Positions 8,975 through 17,045 of a stretch of 64,000 nucleotides of DNA are shown piece after piece. This DNA is from CBDHGY01 sp965263325 (GTDB taxonomy: Bacteria > Pseudomonadota > Alphaproteobacteria > Caulobacterales > Hyphomonadaceae): positions 1,240,001-1,304,000 of the forward strand of contig CBDHGY010000002.1 in assembly GCA_965263325.1 (NCBI GenBank), given 5' to 3'. The translations under genes and the position numbers were made by a program. The notes under the pieces are model-generated. The model was not told the DNA's origin and did not search any database. It saw nothing but the letters and a program-made list of their open reading frames with translations. The stretch's first letter is position 1; each line of letters begins with the position of its first letter.

Positions 8975-10117
8975 TTACGCCAAGCTTTCGTAGATTGCAG
9001 CGTACAGCGTGACCATGCGAGGGTCCGGTTCAAGACCTGGTTCCGTCATATAGTTCATCGCATAGCCGACTCCGATACCTTTGACCGGATCCGCAAAGCC
9101 GAAGGATCCACCCCATCCGCTATGCCCAAACGTCTCTGCAGTCGGACCGAGTAGCATCTGCGATGTGTTGATCGCGTAGCCGATCGCCCAAGATAGCGGA
9201 AAGCGTATCACCAGGTCCTCCCCCTCGATCTGGATGGTGGTGCCGGCCTTCAAGCCCGCTTCACTGATAATCTCGGTTCCGTTCAACCGCCGATCCGTCG
9301 CCAACGCTCCATACAGTGTCGCCACAGATCGTGCATTCGCTTGCGCGCCTGCAGATGGCGTCCCTTGAGCGCGCCAATCGCGCCGCATCGCAATTGGGAC
9401 ATGCACAGGTGTGTTGTCATAGACTAGTTTCTGAAACTCGTTCCAGGTCTCCCGTCCGCCCCCTTGCGGCCCGCCATCATGGATCAGATCCGCCACGCGA
9501 TAATCTTCTGATCCCGACAGTCCAAGATGCAGATCCAGCCCGAACGGCTCTGCAATCTCATCGCGAAAATATTCGCCAAGCGTCTTGCCAATAATTTTCT
9601 TAAACAAACCATCGGCCAGAGGACCGATCGTGAGCGCATGATAACCAGACGCTGTACCAGGTTCCCAGGCGGGCTTATCAGCCGCGAGCAGCTCTGCCAT
9701 CAGATCTGTTTGAACAAACTCATCCCGAGACACCGGGCGACTAGGACCGCACAATCCAGCCTGGTGTGAGAAGAGCTGCGCTACTGTAATATTCTCTTTG
9801 CCGTTGGCCCCGAACTCCGGCCAGTATTTGGAGACTTTTTCCTGCAGATCGAGTTTGCCCTGGTCCGCGAGCCGAGCGACACAGAATGCCATAACCCCTT
9901 TGGTCGTGGACCAGACATTCACCAGCGTGTTTTCTTCCCACGGACGCGTCCTGGCCTCGTCCATGTAACCGCCCCAGATGTCGACTTTCTTTTCGCCTTT
10001 GTGAAAAAGGCAGAGCGATGCCCCGATTTCGAGACCGTTCTTGAAGTTATTTTCAAACGCCTCTGCGACTGCACGAAACTTTGGGTCGACATCACCTGCG
10101 ATTTCCATGGTTTCCAT
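8975..10117 (-). CDS. Serine hydrolase (beta-lactamase / family VIII esterase type)
   Basis: A 380-residue hydrolase of the penicillin-binding-protein fold. The catalytic S-x-x-K is STTK (S70, K73), followed by a Tyr motif in SGYHALTIG and a WGG-type third motif in GHSGWGGSFGF near the C-terminus. Family VIII members hydrolyse esters and lactones. I start at METMEI (10117) because GGAGGA lies 5 nt upstream; a longer in-frame reading from 10147 lacks such a site. The left-edge gene (1-224) is a paralogue. Divergent from the Old Yellow Enzyme gene, each with its own copy of the 39-bp element. A natural role is to open the lactone made by the monooxygenase; this is inference. Confidence 0.9.
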   Translation of the reverse strand: METMEIAGDVDPKFRAVAEAFENNFKNGLEIGASLCLFHKGEKKVDIWGGYMDEARTRPWEENTLVNVWSTTKGVMAFCVARLADQGKLDLQEKVSKYWPEFGANGKENITVAQLFSHQAGLCGPSRPVSRDEFVQTDLMAELLAADKPAWEPGTASGYHALTIGPLADGLFKKIIGKTLGEYFRDEIAEPFGLDLHLGLSGSEDYRVADLIHDGGPQGGGRETWNEFQKLVYDNTPVHVPIAMRRDWRAQGTPSAGAQANARSVATLYGALATDRRLNGTEIISEAGLKAGTTIQIEGEDLVIRFPLSWAIGYAINTSQMLLGPTAETFGHSGWGGSFGFADPVKGIGVGYAMNYMTEPGLEPDPRMVTLYAAIYESLA

Positions 10118-10171
10118 TTTATCCTCCAAAAGTTTCGTTCGACCCACGGGTCCTTATCTCGTCGATTTTTG

Positions 10172-10231
10172 AATAGAAAAGCCAGCGCCAAAAGGGTCAG
10201 CGCACCCGAATTCCCCCGGACCTTTTCGGAC
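10172..10231 (-). promoter_or_regulatory. Copy B of the 39-bp regulon element with promoter, upstream of the serine hydrolase
   Basis: Read on the minus strand, 10231-10193 shows GTCC-N6-GTCCG-N7-TCGGG-N5-TGACCCT. CTGACC is placed as the -35 and TCTATT (10177-10172) as the -10 after exactly 17 bp, the same -10 sequence as in copy A. The start codon at 10117 is about 50 nt beyond the expected transcription start. Confidence 0.72.
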
Positions 10232-10273
10232 AGCGTGTCACTAATGCTCCAGAGGACACGCTTAACACAAGAT

Positions 10274-10334
10274 GTCCAAAAGAGTCCGAGTCTGATCGGG
10301 AAGATTGACCCTAGCCCGGTCGGTGATCACATGA
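10274..10334 (+). promoter_or_regulatory. Copy C of the 39-bp regulon element, upstream of the Old Yellow Enzyme
   Basis: 10274-10312 reads GTCC-N6-GTCCG-N7-TCGGG-N5-TGACCCT. TTGACC (10306-10311 region) gives a good -35; the hexamer 17 bp on is only CACATG, so the -10 is poor. It points to the oxidoreductase gene at 10383, 70 bp away. It lies back to back with copy B, 42 bp apart, so both sides of this divergent region carry one element. Confidence 0.68.
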
Positions 10335-10382
10335 AATCTTCTGTTTCGATCCGACCACCCGTACATTTGGAGATGATCACAG

Positions 10383-11504
10383 ATGATTGCGACTGCTGAT
10401 ACCGTCGCGCCTCTTTTTGAGCCGCTTTCGCTCAAGGGGATGTCCCTGAAGAACCGCATCGTGATGGCGCCGATGACGCGATCCCACTCGCCAGGGGGCG
10501 TACCGAACGAGGAGAACGTCGCTTATTATCGCCGCCGAGCCGAAGCGGACATTGGGCTAATCATTACGGAGGGAACGACCATTCGCCGACCGGCCGCGTC
10601 CGGCGACACAGCCGTTCCCAATTTTCACGCGCCCGAAGCGCTGGAGGGTTGGAGGCGGGTGGCAAATGCCGTTCACGATGCGGGTGGCAGTATCGCCCCT
10701 CAGATATGGCATATGGGCATGGTCCGCAAACCGGGTCAGGGACCGAGCCCGGATGTTGCCTCCGACGGTCCGTCTGGGCTGTCTGTGTCCGGAAAACCGG
10801 TTCAGGACCCGCCTTCTGAAGCCGACGTCTTGGACATGGCGCAGGCGTTTGCAGATTCGGCAGGCCACGCGAGGGCGCTTGGATTTGATTGCGTCGAATT
10901 GCACGGCGCGCACGCTTATTTAATCGACCAGTTTCTGTGGTCAAAGACCAATCAACGCTCCGGTCGATTTGGCGGATCGATTGAAGCCCGCGCCGAGTTT
11001 GCAGCGGAGATCATTCGCCGCTGCCGGGATGCCATCGGCGATCTTCCGCTGATCATCAGAATATCGCAATGGAAGCAGGGCGATTATAGCGCCAAGCCCT
11101 CCGCAAATCCGGACGAACTGGAACGCCAGCTTCAGGTGTTTGTGGATGCGGGCGTTGATTGCATCCATTGCTCACAGCGTCGAATCTGGGAAGCTGAATT
11201 TCCTGATGTAGACGGCGCAGACGGCCTGAATCTGGCGGGTTGGGCCAAAAAGCTATCAGGATTGCCAACCATCTCCGTTGGATCAGTTGGACTGAATTCG
11301 GACTTCCTCGGCTCATTCGGCGGCGAGGGATCGGAGAAACGCGATATTTCTGAAGTGGTTGAACGGCTTGAGAAAGGCGAGTTTGATCTCGTCGCCGTCG
11401 GACGCGCCCTTCTCCAGGATCCGGAATGGGCTGTTAAGGTCCGTGATGGAAACTGGAGCGAAATTCGAGATTATGATGGCGACGCGCAGAACACCTATTT
11501 CTAG
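10383..11504 (+). CDS. NADH:flavin oxidoreductase, Old Yellow Enzyme family
   Basis: A 373-residue FMN-dependent TIM-barrel enzyme that reduces activated C=C bonds of enones or related compounds with NAD(P)H. The N-terminal LFEPLSLKGMSLKNRIVMAPMTRS is the FMN-binding start of the family. HGAHAYLIDQFLW with NQRSGRFGGS is the strongly conserved active-site and nucleotide region. The C-terminal VAVGRALLQDPEW binds the FMN phosphate. Length is normal. ATG at 10383 has GGAG 10 nt upstream. It is monocistronic, divergent from the serine hydrolase, and controlled by element C. It could saturate an unsaturated cyclic ketone before the Baeyer-Villiger step. Confidence 0.93.
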   Translation: MIATADTVAPLFEPLSLKGMSLKNRIVMAPMTRSHSPGGVPNEENVAYYRRRAEADIGLIITEGTTIRRPAASGDTAVPNFHAPEALEGWRRVANAVHDAGGSIAPQIWHMGMVRKPGQGPSPDVASDGPSGLSVSGKPVQDPPSEADVLDMAQAFADSAGHARALGFDCVELHGAHAYLIDQFLWSKTNQRSGRFGGSIEARAEFAAEIIRRCRDAIGDLPLIIRISQWKQGDYSAKPSANPDELERQLQVFVDAGVDCIHCSQRRIWEAEFPDVDGADGLNLAGWAKKLSGLPTISVGSVGLNSDFLGSFGGEGSEKRDISEVVERLEKGEFDLVAVGRALLQDPEWAVKVRDGNWSEIRDYDGDAQNTYF

Positions 11505-11658
11505 ACTTCGGCTCGATAGAATTGCCTACGGCTAATGTTCGCTTTGACGCCGGCAGCAGACATTCAGTGGAATTACTTGGATGACTGGAAAGGGCCAAAT
11601 CTTGCCGGATTGAGGGCCTTGCGAACTGTCTGCTTCCGCCAGAGTAAGACGCTCAGCT

Positions 11659-11749
11659 GTCGGATAGATTTCGGCTTATCCGACACTTCCGAAAAATAAA
11701 TATGAGCCAGATCAACGCCCTAAAATTAATTTCGCAAAATCTATCCGAC
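11659..11749. repeat. Inverted repeats TATCCGAC, two spacings
   Basis: A 13-bp sequence GTCGGATAGATTT at 11659-11671 recurs in perfect inverted form at 11737-11749. A third copy of the 8-bp core, TATCCGAC at 11677-11684, pairs with the first to form a perfect 8-bp stem with a 10-nt loop. No T-run follows, so it is not a standard terminator. It lies between the Old Yellow Enzyme gene and a small orphan gene and may be an operator. Nothing else was recognised in 11505-11779. Confidence 0.5.
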
Positions 11750-11779
11750 CGGGTTTGCGGCTGCGCCATACTCACCGGT

Positions 11780-12190
11780 ATGAAACAGAACCAAACACCG
11801 CGCTGCCGCCTGAAAGCTCTGGGGGCCAGATGGCTCACCACCGCGCGGATGGCGCTTGCGTTTGCCCGGTGTCTCCTGCGCCTTTCGGAAAAGAACCCGC
11901 GCCGCGCGCTGGAATGCGCGCACATGTTTGAGCTGTGGCTTGCCGCAGAAGCCGCCAAACTCACATGTGAAACGGCCGCTTATGATTGTTCGGGAACGGA
12001 TGATATTCATGTGCGCAAGCTACAAGCGGCCGCCATGTGTTTCGTCGCCATGATCCTGTTTGTACAGCGACTGAAGCGGCTATTTGCTGAGAAGATTGCA
12101 AAGCTCGCCGCCTCTGGATTTTGCGCACCAGTGATAGCGACCGTGCCGCGCGCACCCTCTCGATTGGTCCCGCTGATCGATACGAGCTAA
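11780..12190 (+). CDS. Hypothetical protein
   Basis: An open frame of 136 codons from ATG 11780, or 162 codons from ATG 11702. I prefer the shorter start because the inverted repeats at 11659-11749 would otherwise be inside the coding region, but no strong ribosome site supports either start. The protein is alanine-, leucine- and arginine-rich with many cysteines and a helical run around AAAMCFVAMILFVQRLKRLFAEKI that could be one membrane segment or an amphipathic helix. I do not recognise a family. It ends 110 bp short of the ftsZ stop and is convergent with it. It may be a real small gene or a chance frame. Confidence 0.4.
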   Translation: MKQNQTPRCRLKALGARWLTTARMALAFARCLLRLSEKNPRRALECAHMFELWLAAEAAKLTCETAAYDCSGTDDIHVRKLQAAAMCFVAMILFVQRLKRLFAEKIAKLAASGFCAPVIATVPRAPSRLVPLIDTS

Positions 12191-12299
12191 TGCGCCCTGT
12201 TAATTTGAGAGCCCCTATTCCGCCCCCTCACACACCATACCAACCCTGCCGACAGCGCGGCGCGCGCTGGGGGGCAGAGGCGCTGGGCACGGAAAGATA

Positions 12300-13718
12300 T
12301 CAGTGATTGGCCGATCGGCGGAGGAAAGCCGGAATTTCCAGATCTTCATCATCAAAAGGAGCCGGCTCTGGATGGTCATCCGGGGAAGAAATAATAGCCG
12401 TCTCCGGCTGCGCAGGGCTGGTTTCGGCAGCCTCGCCTGCTTCCGGATCTGACGCGCCGCGCCGCCAGCCGAACAGATTCTCAAAACCACCGGCGATGTC
12501 ATCAGCAGCAACTGGATCTGGCTCGACCGACATATTCCCAAACGCGGTGTCTGCTGCGATCTGCTCATCGCCTTCTGCCGCTGGCATATGCGCAGCTGGC
12601 AAATCGCGATCGGGGAAATCTTCCCGCACATCTGTTTCACCGCCATGCGTGATAATCATTGGTCGCTCATCTGCGTCTTCGGCTTTTGGCGGCGTGTCAT
12701 CATTTACCGGCTTTGCGACAGATGCCGTGATGGCCGCAATGGCTGCTTCCGTGTGCGGACGTTTTCCAACATGGGCTTGGCTCTCAAGCCCTGCCGCAAC
12801 GACTGACACACGAATGGTGCCTTCCATTTCCGGATCAAAAGCCGAGCCGAGAATTATGTTTGCATTTGGATCGATTTGTGAGCGAACTTCATTCGCTGCC
12901 TCATCGACTTCAAAGAGAGTCATGTCATAGCCGCCAGTGATGTTGATCAGGACGCCTTTCGCACCTTTGAGCGTTACATCATCCAGCAACGGATTATCGA
13001 TCGCTGTGCGAGCAGCTTCGAGCGCGCGAGCCTCTCCGCTCGCCTCGCCCATCCCCATCATGGCCGAGCCCATACCCGCCATGATGACGCGAACGTCTGC
13101 AAAGTCGAGATTTATTAAACCTGGCATCACCATAAGATCTGTAATCCCGCGCACACCGGAATACAGGACATCATCGGCCATCCGGAACGCGTCGGCGAAC
13201 GTGGTCCGCTCATTCGCGATGCGGAACAGATTTTGGTTCGGAACAACAATCAATGTATCGACGTTCTCACGAATGTTCTCCACACCGACTTCGGCAACAC
13301 TCATGCGCCGTGTGCCCTCAAACCCGAACGGCTTTGTGACAACACCAACGGTTAGGATCCCGGCTTCGCGGGCAAGGCGCGCCACGACAGGCGCAGCGCC
13401 CGTTCCGGTTCCGCCGCCCATGCCAGCAGCAACAAAGACCATGTGGGCACCGTGAAGCGCTTCCTTGATTTCCGAAGCAGACTCTTCTGCCGCCGCAGCG
13501 CCAATATCTGGCCGCGCCCCGGCTCCGAGGCCCTGTGTCGTCTCTGTCCCGAGCTGGATACGATAATCGGTCTTAGCTCGCTCAAGCGCCTGTGAATCTG
13601 TGTTGGCGACGATGAATTCAACGCCCTGCAATTTGGCCTCGATCATATTGTTGACCGCGTTTCCGCCGGCTCCGCCGACACCAAACACCACAATTCTGGG
13701 CTGAACTTCTACTGACAT
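12300..13718 (-). CDS. ftsZ: Cell division GTPase FtsZ
   Basis: A 472-residue tubulin homologue that polymerises into the cytokinetic ring. The N-terminal nucleotide domain has GVGGAGGNAVNNM and the tubulin signature GGGTGTG (residues 101-107), with NLDFADVR and the T7 region in the expected places. Residues about 320-460 are a long acidic, proline-rich linker of the kind seen in alphaproteobacteria, and the protein ends with the conserved C-terminal peptide DLEIPAFLRR that binds FtsA and other partners. It is the last gene of ddl-ftsQ-ftsA-ftsZ, 96 bp after ftsA. lpxC, often found next, is not present; a small orphan frame converges on it instead. Confidence 0.98.
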   Translation of the reverse strand: MSVEVQPRIVVFGVGGAGGNAVNNMIEAKLQGVEFIVANTDSQALERAKTDYRIQLGTETTQGLGAGARPDIGAAAAEESASEIKEALHGAHMVFVAAGMGGGTGTGAAPVVARLAREAGILTVGVVTKPFGFEGTRRMSVAEVGVENIRENVDTLIVVPNQNLFRIANERTTFADAFRMADDVLYSGVRGITDLMVMPGLINLDFADVRVIMAGMGSAMMGMGEASGEARALEAARTAIDNPLLDDVTLKGAKGVLINITGGYDMTLFEVDEAANEVRSQIDPNANIILGSAFDPEMEGTIRVSVVAAGLESQAHVGKRPHTEAAIAAITASVAKPVNDDTPPKAEDADERPMIITHGGETDVREDFPDRDLPAAHMPAAEGDEQIAADTAFGNMSVEPDPVAADDIAGGFENLFGWRRGASDPEAGEAAETSPAQPETAIISSPDDHPEPAPFDDEDLEIPAFLRRSANH

Positions 13719-13794
13719 TAATACGCGTCCTTACTCTACAAAGGCCGGAGATAGCTTGCGGGATCAAAATGCGCCCGATTGCCCTAAAAACCGG

Positions 13795-13809
13795 TTAAGT
13801 TCAGGCTAA
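13795..13809 (-). promoter_or_regulatory. Possible CtrA-type site between ftsA and ftsZ
   Basis: On the minus strand the sequence is TTAG-N7-TTAA, one mismatch from the CtrA consensus TTAA-N7-TTAA. It lies in the 96-bp ftsA-ftsZ gap. CtrA represses ftsZ in Caulobacter, which makes the position suggestive. A single one-mismatch site is weak evidence. Confidence 0.25.
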
Positions 13810-13814
13810 TCGGT

Positions 13815-15113
13815 TTAGAAATTTTCTTTCAGCCACCGAAAGGCCTTGTTAACTTTACCGCCGGGACCGCCTTCGCCGGCCAAACCTCCATTTGCCGCGC
13901 TACCAAACGCGGCATCAGAATTACCTGACAATTGATAAGATAGCAGACCTGCCGAGGTTGAAAAAGCCGGAGTTCCCAACATTTCGCCTAAAATTGCAGA
14001 CGAGACGGGGCGTCCTAACCTTATTGGCATTTGTAATGTTCGCTGCGCAACGTCCCGGACTCCCGACAGTTGCGATGCCCCGCCAGTCAGAACGGCGCGT
14101 CTCGGCAACACTTTCCGCACATCTGAGCCTTTTAACATGCGATCTACAAGCTCGAAGATCTCTTCAATGCGCGGACCGATGATTCTTGCGAGCTCGCCCT
14201 TCTGCATTTTTTCGCCGTGCAATCGGCCATCATCACCAAGCTTCGGCACTTCAATGGGCTCTTCCATTCCGGGTGCGAGATAATCGGCTGTCCCACTTAT
14301 TGTCTTTAGCCGTTCTGCGGCTGCAAATGTGGTCCCGATGCCTTGCGCTATATCCCCGGTGACATGCTGACCGCCGACTGGAACCAGCCCCAGCCAGGCA
14401 GGCGAATTGTTCAGAAATACAGAAACCGCAGTCACGCCAGCCCCCATATCGATGCAAATCGCACCATTTTCACGTTCATCGTCAATAAGTGTCCCAGATC
14501 CACTCGCGATTGCTGACGGCACCAGTCGCTCAACACCAAGATGAGCGCGGCCAACGCATTCAATCAAATTTCTGACAATGGATCGCGGCGCAGAAACCAC
14601 GCTCAGCAAGACTGCGAGTTCGATACAGTGCATGCCTTCGGGATGACGCACGCCCTCTTGCTCATCAACGCGCCAGGCAACCGGGTGCGCGGTTAGAATA
14701 TCCATGCCTTTTTCTTCAGCCTTGATAATCGCCTGGGCTAACAGTCTTTTGGAATCGCGCGCCGTGATTTCACGTCCACCGATGGTCAATGTCGCGGTCA
14801 CCAGCCGGCACCGCACTTTTGGACCTGTAATGCCAAGAACAACGCTATCAATCTGCTCGCCAGCGTGACGCTCCGCGTCTTCAACGGCGAGACGTATTGC
14901 GCGCTCAAGCCCGTTCATGTCGGTGATCGCGCCGCCGGTAAATCCTTTTGATTGCTGACGCCCTCCTCCGCACAAACGAAACCCTTCGGGCCCCGCAAGG
15001 TCACGGGCGGCGATCATGCAAGTAACTTTTGAGCAGCCAATATCAAGCGCAGCGATCGTCCCGCCGGTCTTGTAGGCTCCGCGTGCCTGAAGTTTCTGCT
15101 CAAGCGAAGACAC
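13815..15113 (-). CDS. ftsA: Cell division protein FtsA
   Basis: An actin-like ATPase that anchors FtsZ to the inner membrane. ALDIGCSKVTCMIA near the start is the phosphate-1 motif, ICIDMGAGVTAVSVF the phosphate-2 motif and RRAVLTGGASQLSGV the adenosine region. The C-terminus KAFRWLKENF is the amphipathic membrane-targeting helix. The frame is open to GTG 15137, but I favour GTG 15113, which follows GGAGG by 9 nt and begins one base after the ftsQ stop. The longer form would have 440 residues. It sits between ftsQ and ftsZ, as in most bacteria. Confidence 0.95.
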   Translation of the reverse strand: MSSLEQKLQARGAYKTGGTIAALDIGCSKVTCMIAARDLAGPEGFRLCGGGRQQSKGFTGGAITDMNGLERAIRLAVEDAERHAGEQIDSVVLGITGPKVRCRLVTATLTIGGREITARDSKRLLAQAIIKAEEKGMDILTAHPVAWRVDEQEGVRHPEGMHCIELAVLLSVVSAPRSIVRNLIECVGRAHLGVERLVPSAIASGSGTLIDDERENGAICIDMGAGVTAVSVFLNNSPAWLGLVPVGGQHVTGDIAQGIGTTFAAAERLKTISGTADYLAPGMEEPIEVPKLGDDGRLHGEKMQKGELARIIGPRIEEIFELVDRMLKGSDVRKVLPRRAVLTGGASQLSGVRDVAQRTLQMPIRLGRPVSSAILGEMLGTPAFSTSAGLLSYQLSGNSDAAFGSAANGGLAGEGGPGGKVNKAFRWLKENF

Positions 15114-15114
15114 G

Positions 15115-15924
15115 TCAGGCTGCCTCCGACTTTTCACTGCTTACGGTCTGTACAACAGGCTTTATGAAAACACGGTCCGCAACGCGAAGATCAATCGAGA
15201 TAACAGGCCTGTCGAGCAGTGCAGAGCGCTGCTGCAAACTTGCAAGGCGCTGAACAGCCTGGGGCATCTTCGCATCCACCGGCAGGCGAACGACCGCCCC
15301 ATTATCAAAAACGAGATTCCAACGGCGATCTTCAATTCGTGTTGCCAATTGGAGCCGCGCAGCTAAATCGGGAACGCCTGCGAGGGCGCGCGCAAGATCT
15401 GGCGCAGCTTCTGAGCCGCCGTTTCCATTCAGCTTCGGCAGGCTGACATAGTGCTCAGCTGGAAGGCCTGTCATTTCGCGTCCAAGGCTGTCGACAACTG
15501 CCCACCGATCACCGTTACTCCAGAGCGCAACAGGCTCTGCAGGATAGGCGTAAATCTGGATCTGGTCTGGCCAAAGCCGGTATACGCTCACATTCACAAC
15601 GCGGCGCGTGGCTTCCACGCGGCGCTTTATGAGATGCGGATCAGCTCGAAACATGTTTTCGCCCGGCTCTACCATAGCAGCCAAACGAACCGCCTCTGCC
15701 AGTTCACCCTCGACGCCAACGACCGATACGCTATCGACCGATAATCCAACAGTGCGCGCGGCTCCATCGACAGCATTAGCGAAGCGCATTTCGACTTTCG
15801 ACAGAGAACCGCCCATCCAAGCAGCCGCAGCCACAATAAGCGCTGTCACCATCATCAATCCAAAGATAACAGATGAGACGCTTACGTCTGGCTTTTCCTC
15901 AAATTCGTCATCGTCATAACTCAT
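15115..15924 (-). CDS. ftsQ: Cell division protein FtsQ
   Basis: A bitopic inner-membrane divisome protein. It has a short acidic cytoplasmic tail (YDDDEFEEKPD), one membrane segment around residues 18-40 (VSSVIFGLMMVTALIVAAAAWMG split by hand), a POTRA domain around GVEGELAEAVRLAAMVEPGENMF and the FtsQ/DivIB domain with ATRRVVNVSVYRLWPDQIQI and AVVDSLGREM. The ATG at 15924 overlaps the ddl stop by 4 bp (ATGA) and gives 269 residues; a GTG at 15933 would add three. About the usual length for alphaproteobacteria. The 3' end abuts or overlaps ftsA. Confidence 0.95.
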   Translation of the reverse strand: MSYDDDEFEEKPDVSVSSVIFGLMMVTALIVAAAAWMGGSLSKVEMRFANAVDGAARTVGLSVDSVSVVGVEGELAEAVRLAAMVEPGENMFRADPHLIKRRVEATRRVVNVSVYRLWPDQIQIYAYPAEPVALWSNGDRWAVVDSLGREMTGLPAEHYVSLPKLNGNGGSEAAPDLARALAGVPDLAARLQLATRIEDRRWNLVFDNGAVVRLPVDAKMPQAVQRLASLQQRSALLDRPVISIDLRVADRVFIKPVVQTVSSEKSEAA

Positions 15925-16832
15925 CTTTGGCACGACGCGTCCTCAATCATCCAGGCAACCAATTCCTCAAAAGATATGCCAAGGAACGCCGCCTGCTCTG
16001 GGACGAGCGACGTCGGCGTCATACCGGGCTGCGTATTTGTTTCCAAAATCACAAGCCGGCCGGATTCCTCATCATATCGGAAGTCTGACCTCGTTGCGCC
16101 CCTGCAACCAAGTGCCTGATGAGCTTTAAGGGCGGCAGTCATTGCCGCTTCGGTCACTCCACTCGGTAGATCAGCCGGGACAACGTGGCGAGATCCTCCA
16201 TCCTTATATTTGGCATCAAAATCGTAATACTCTCTTAACGTTGTTATCTCGGTAACCGCCAAAGACCGGTCACCCATGACGCCGACGGTCAGTTCGCGGC
16301 CAGGGATGAACTCTTCCGCCATCAAGTCATCACCATAACGCCAATTCGGCCCGGTTATTTCTAGAGGCGGGCTGTTGGCACCTTCTCGGACGATGAGCAC
16401 GCCAAAACTCGATCCTTCGGCGACAGGTTTGATGACGTAGGGCGGTTCCAATACGTGCTTTGAAGCCGCTTCGGCACGACTGACGCGGCGATCTTTCGCC
16501 ACCTCCAAGCCATGCCCAGCAAATATCGATTTCGAAACGATCTTATCCATCGCCATCGCCGACGCGCGGACGCCCGAATGTGAGTATGGAATCGCCAGAA
16601 GTTCAAATAAGCCTTGCACACAGCCGTCTTCGCCCCACGGCCCGTGCAATCCATTGAGGATCACATCAGGTGCAGCATCTCTTATCTGCTCTGTAAATGT
16701 GTTCTTCTGCAGGTCGAGCCCGACAGCATCATACCCAGCTGCGATTGCCGCTTCGAGCATTTTGGTGCCGGACACCAATGAAACTTCGCGTTCTGACGAC
16801 CAGCCGCCATAAACCACTGCAACCCTTTTCAT
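15921..16832 (-). CDS. ddl: D-alanine--D-alanine ligase
   Basis: An ATP-grasp enzyme that makes the D-Ala-D-Ala dipeptide for MurF. VAVVYGGWSSEREVSL is the N-terminal signature, LNGLHGPWGEDGCVQGLFE the conserved substrate region, YVIKPVAEGSSFGV the ATP-binding loop, and LVILETNTQPGMTPTSLVPEQA the C-terminal metal-binding motif, here with T in NTQPGMT. About 303 residues from ATG 16832, which has GAGGAG 8 nt before it; the in-frame ATG at 16850 overlaps that ribosome site and is unlikely. First gene of ddl-ftsQ-ftsA-ftsZ. In other alphaproteobacteria murB precedes it; here a TonB-like gene diverges from it. Confidence 0.95.
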   Translation of the reverse strand: MKRVAVVYGGWSSEREVSLVSGTKMLEAAIAAGYDAVGLDLQKNTFTEQIRDAAPDVILNGLHGPWGEDGCVQGLFELLAIPYSHSGVRASAMAMDKIVSKSIFAGHGLEVAKDRRVSRAEAASKHVLEPPYVIKPVAEGSSFGVLIVREGANSPPLEITGPNWRYGDDLMAEEFIPGRELTVGVMGDRSLAVTEITTLREYYDFDAKYKDGGSRHVVPADLPSGVTEAAMTAALKAHQALGCRGATRSDFRYDEESGRLVILETNTQPGMTPTSLVPEQAAFLGISFEELVAWMIEDASCQR

Positions 16833-17045
16833 TTTGAACGCTCCTCGCATCCTGCATGATATTTGCGCACCACCCTGTCCCCAAAAAACGATTCATTTTG
16901 GGCGGATGTTTGATCATCTGCGCCGTACTTCTTACGAAAGGGCTACCATCTGAAAATTGGTGGTAGACGCTACACGTGTAACTCGTTAGGTGAGTCGTTA
17001 TTGTCAAAGTAGAGGGCTCTCGACATCAAAATACGACGATCATAC

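Noticed and set aside
12307..12930. 207-codon plus-strand frame opposite ftsZ
   Set aside because: It is opposite the ftsZ linker; the Ser/Ala-rich composition is what the antisense of an acidic linker gives.
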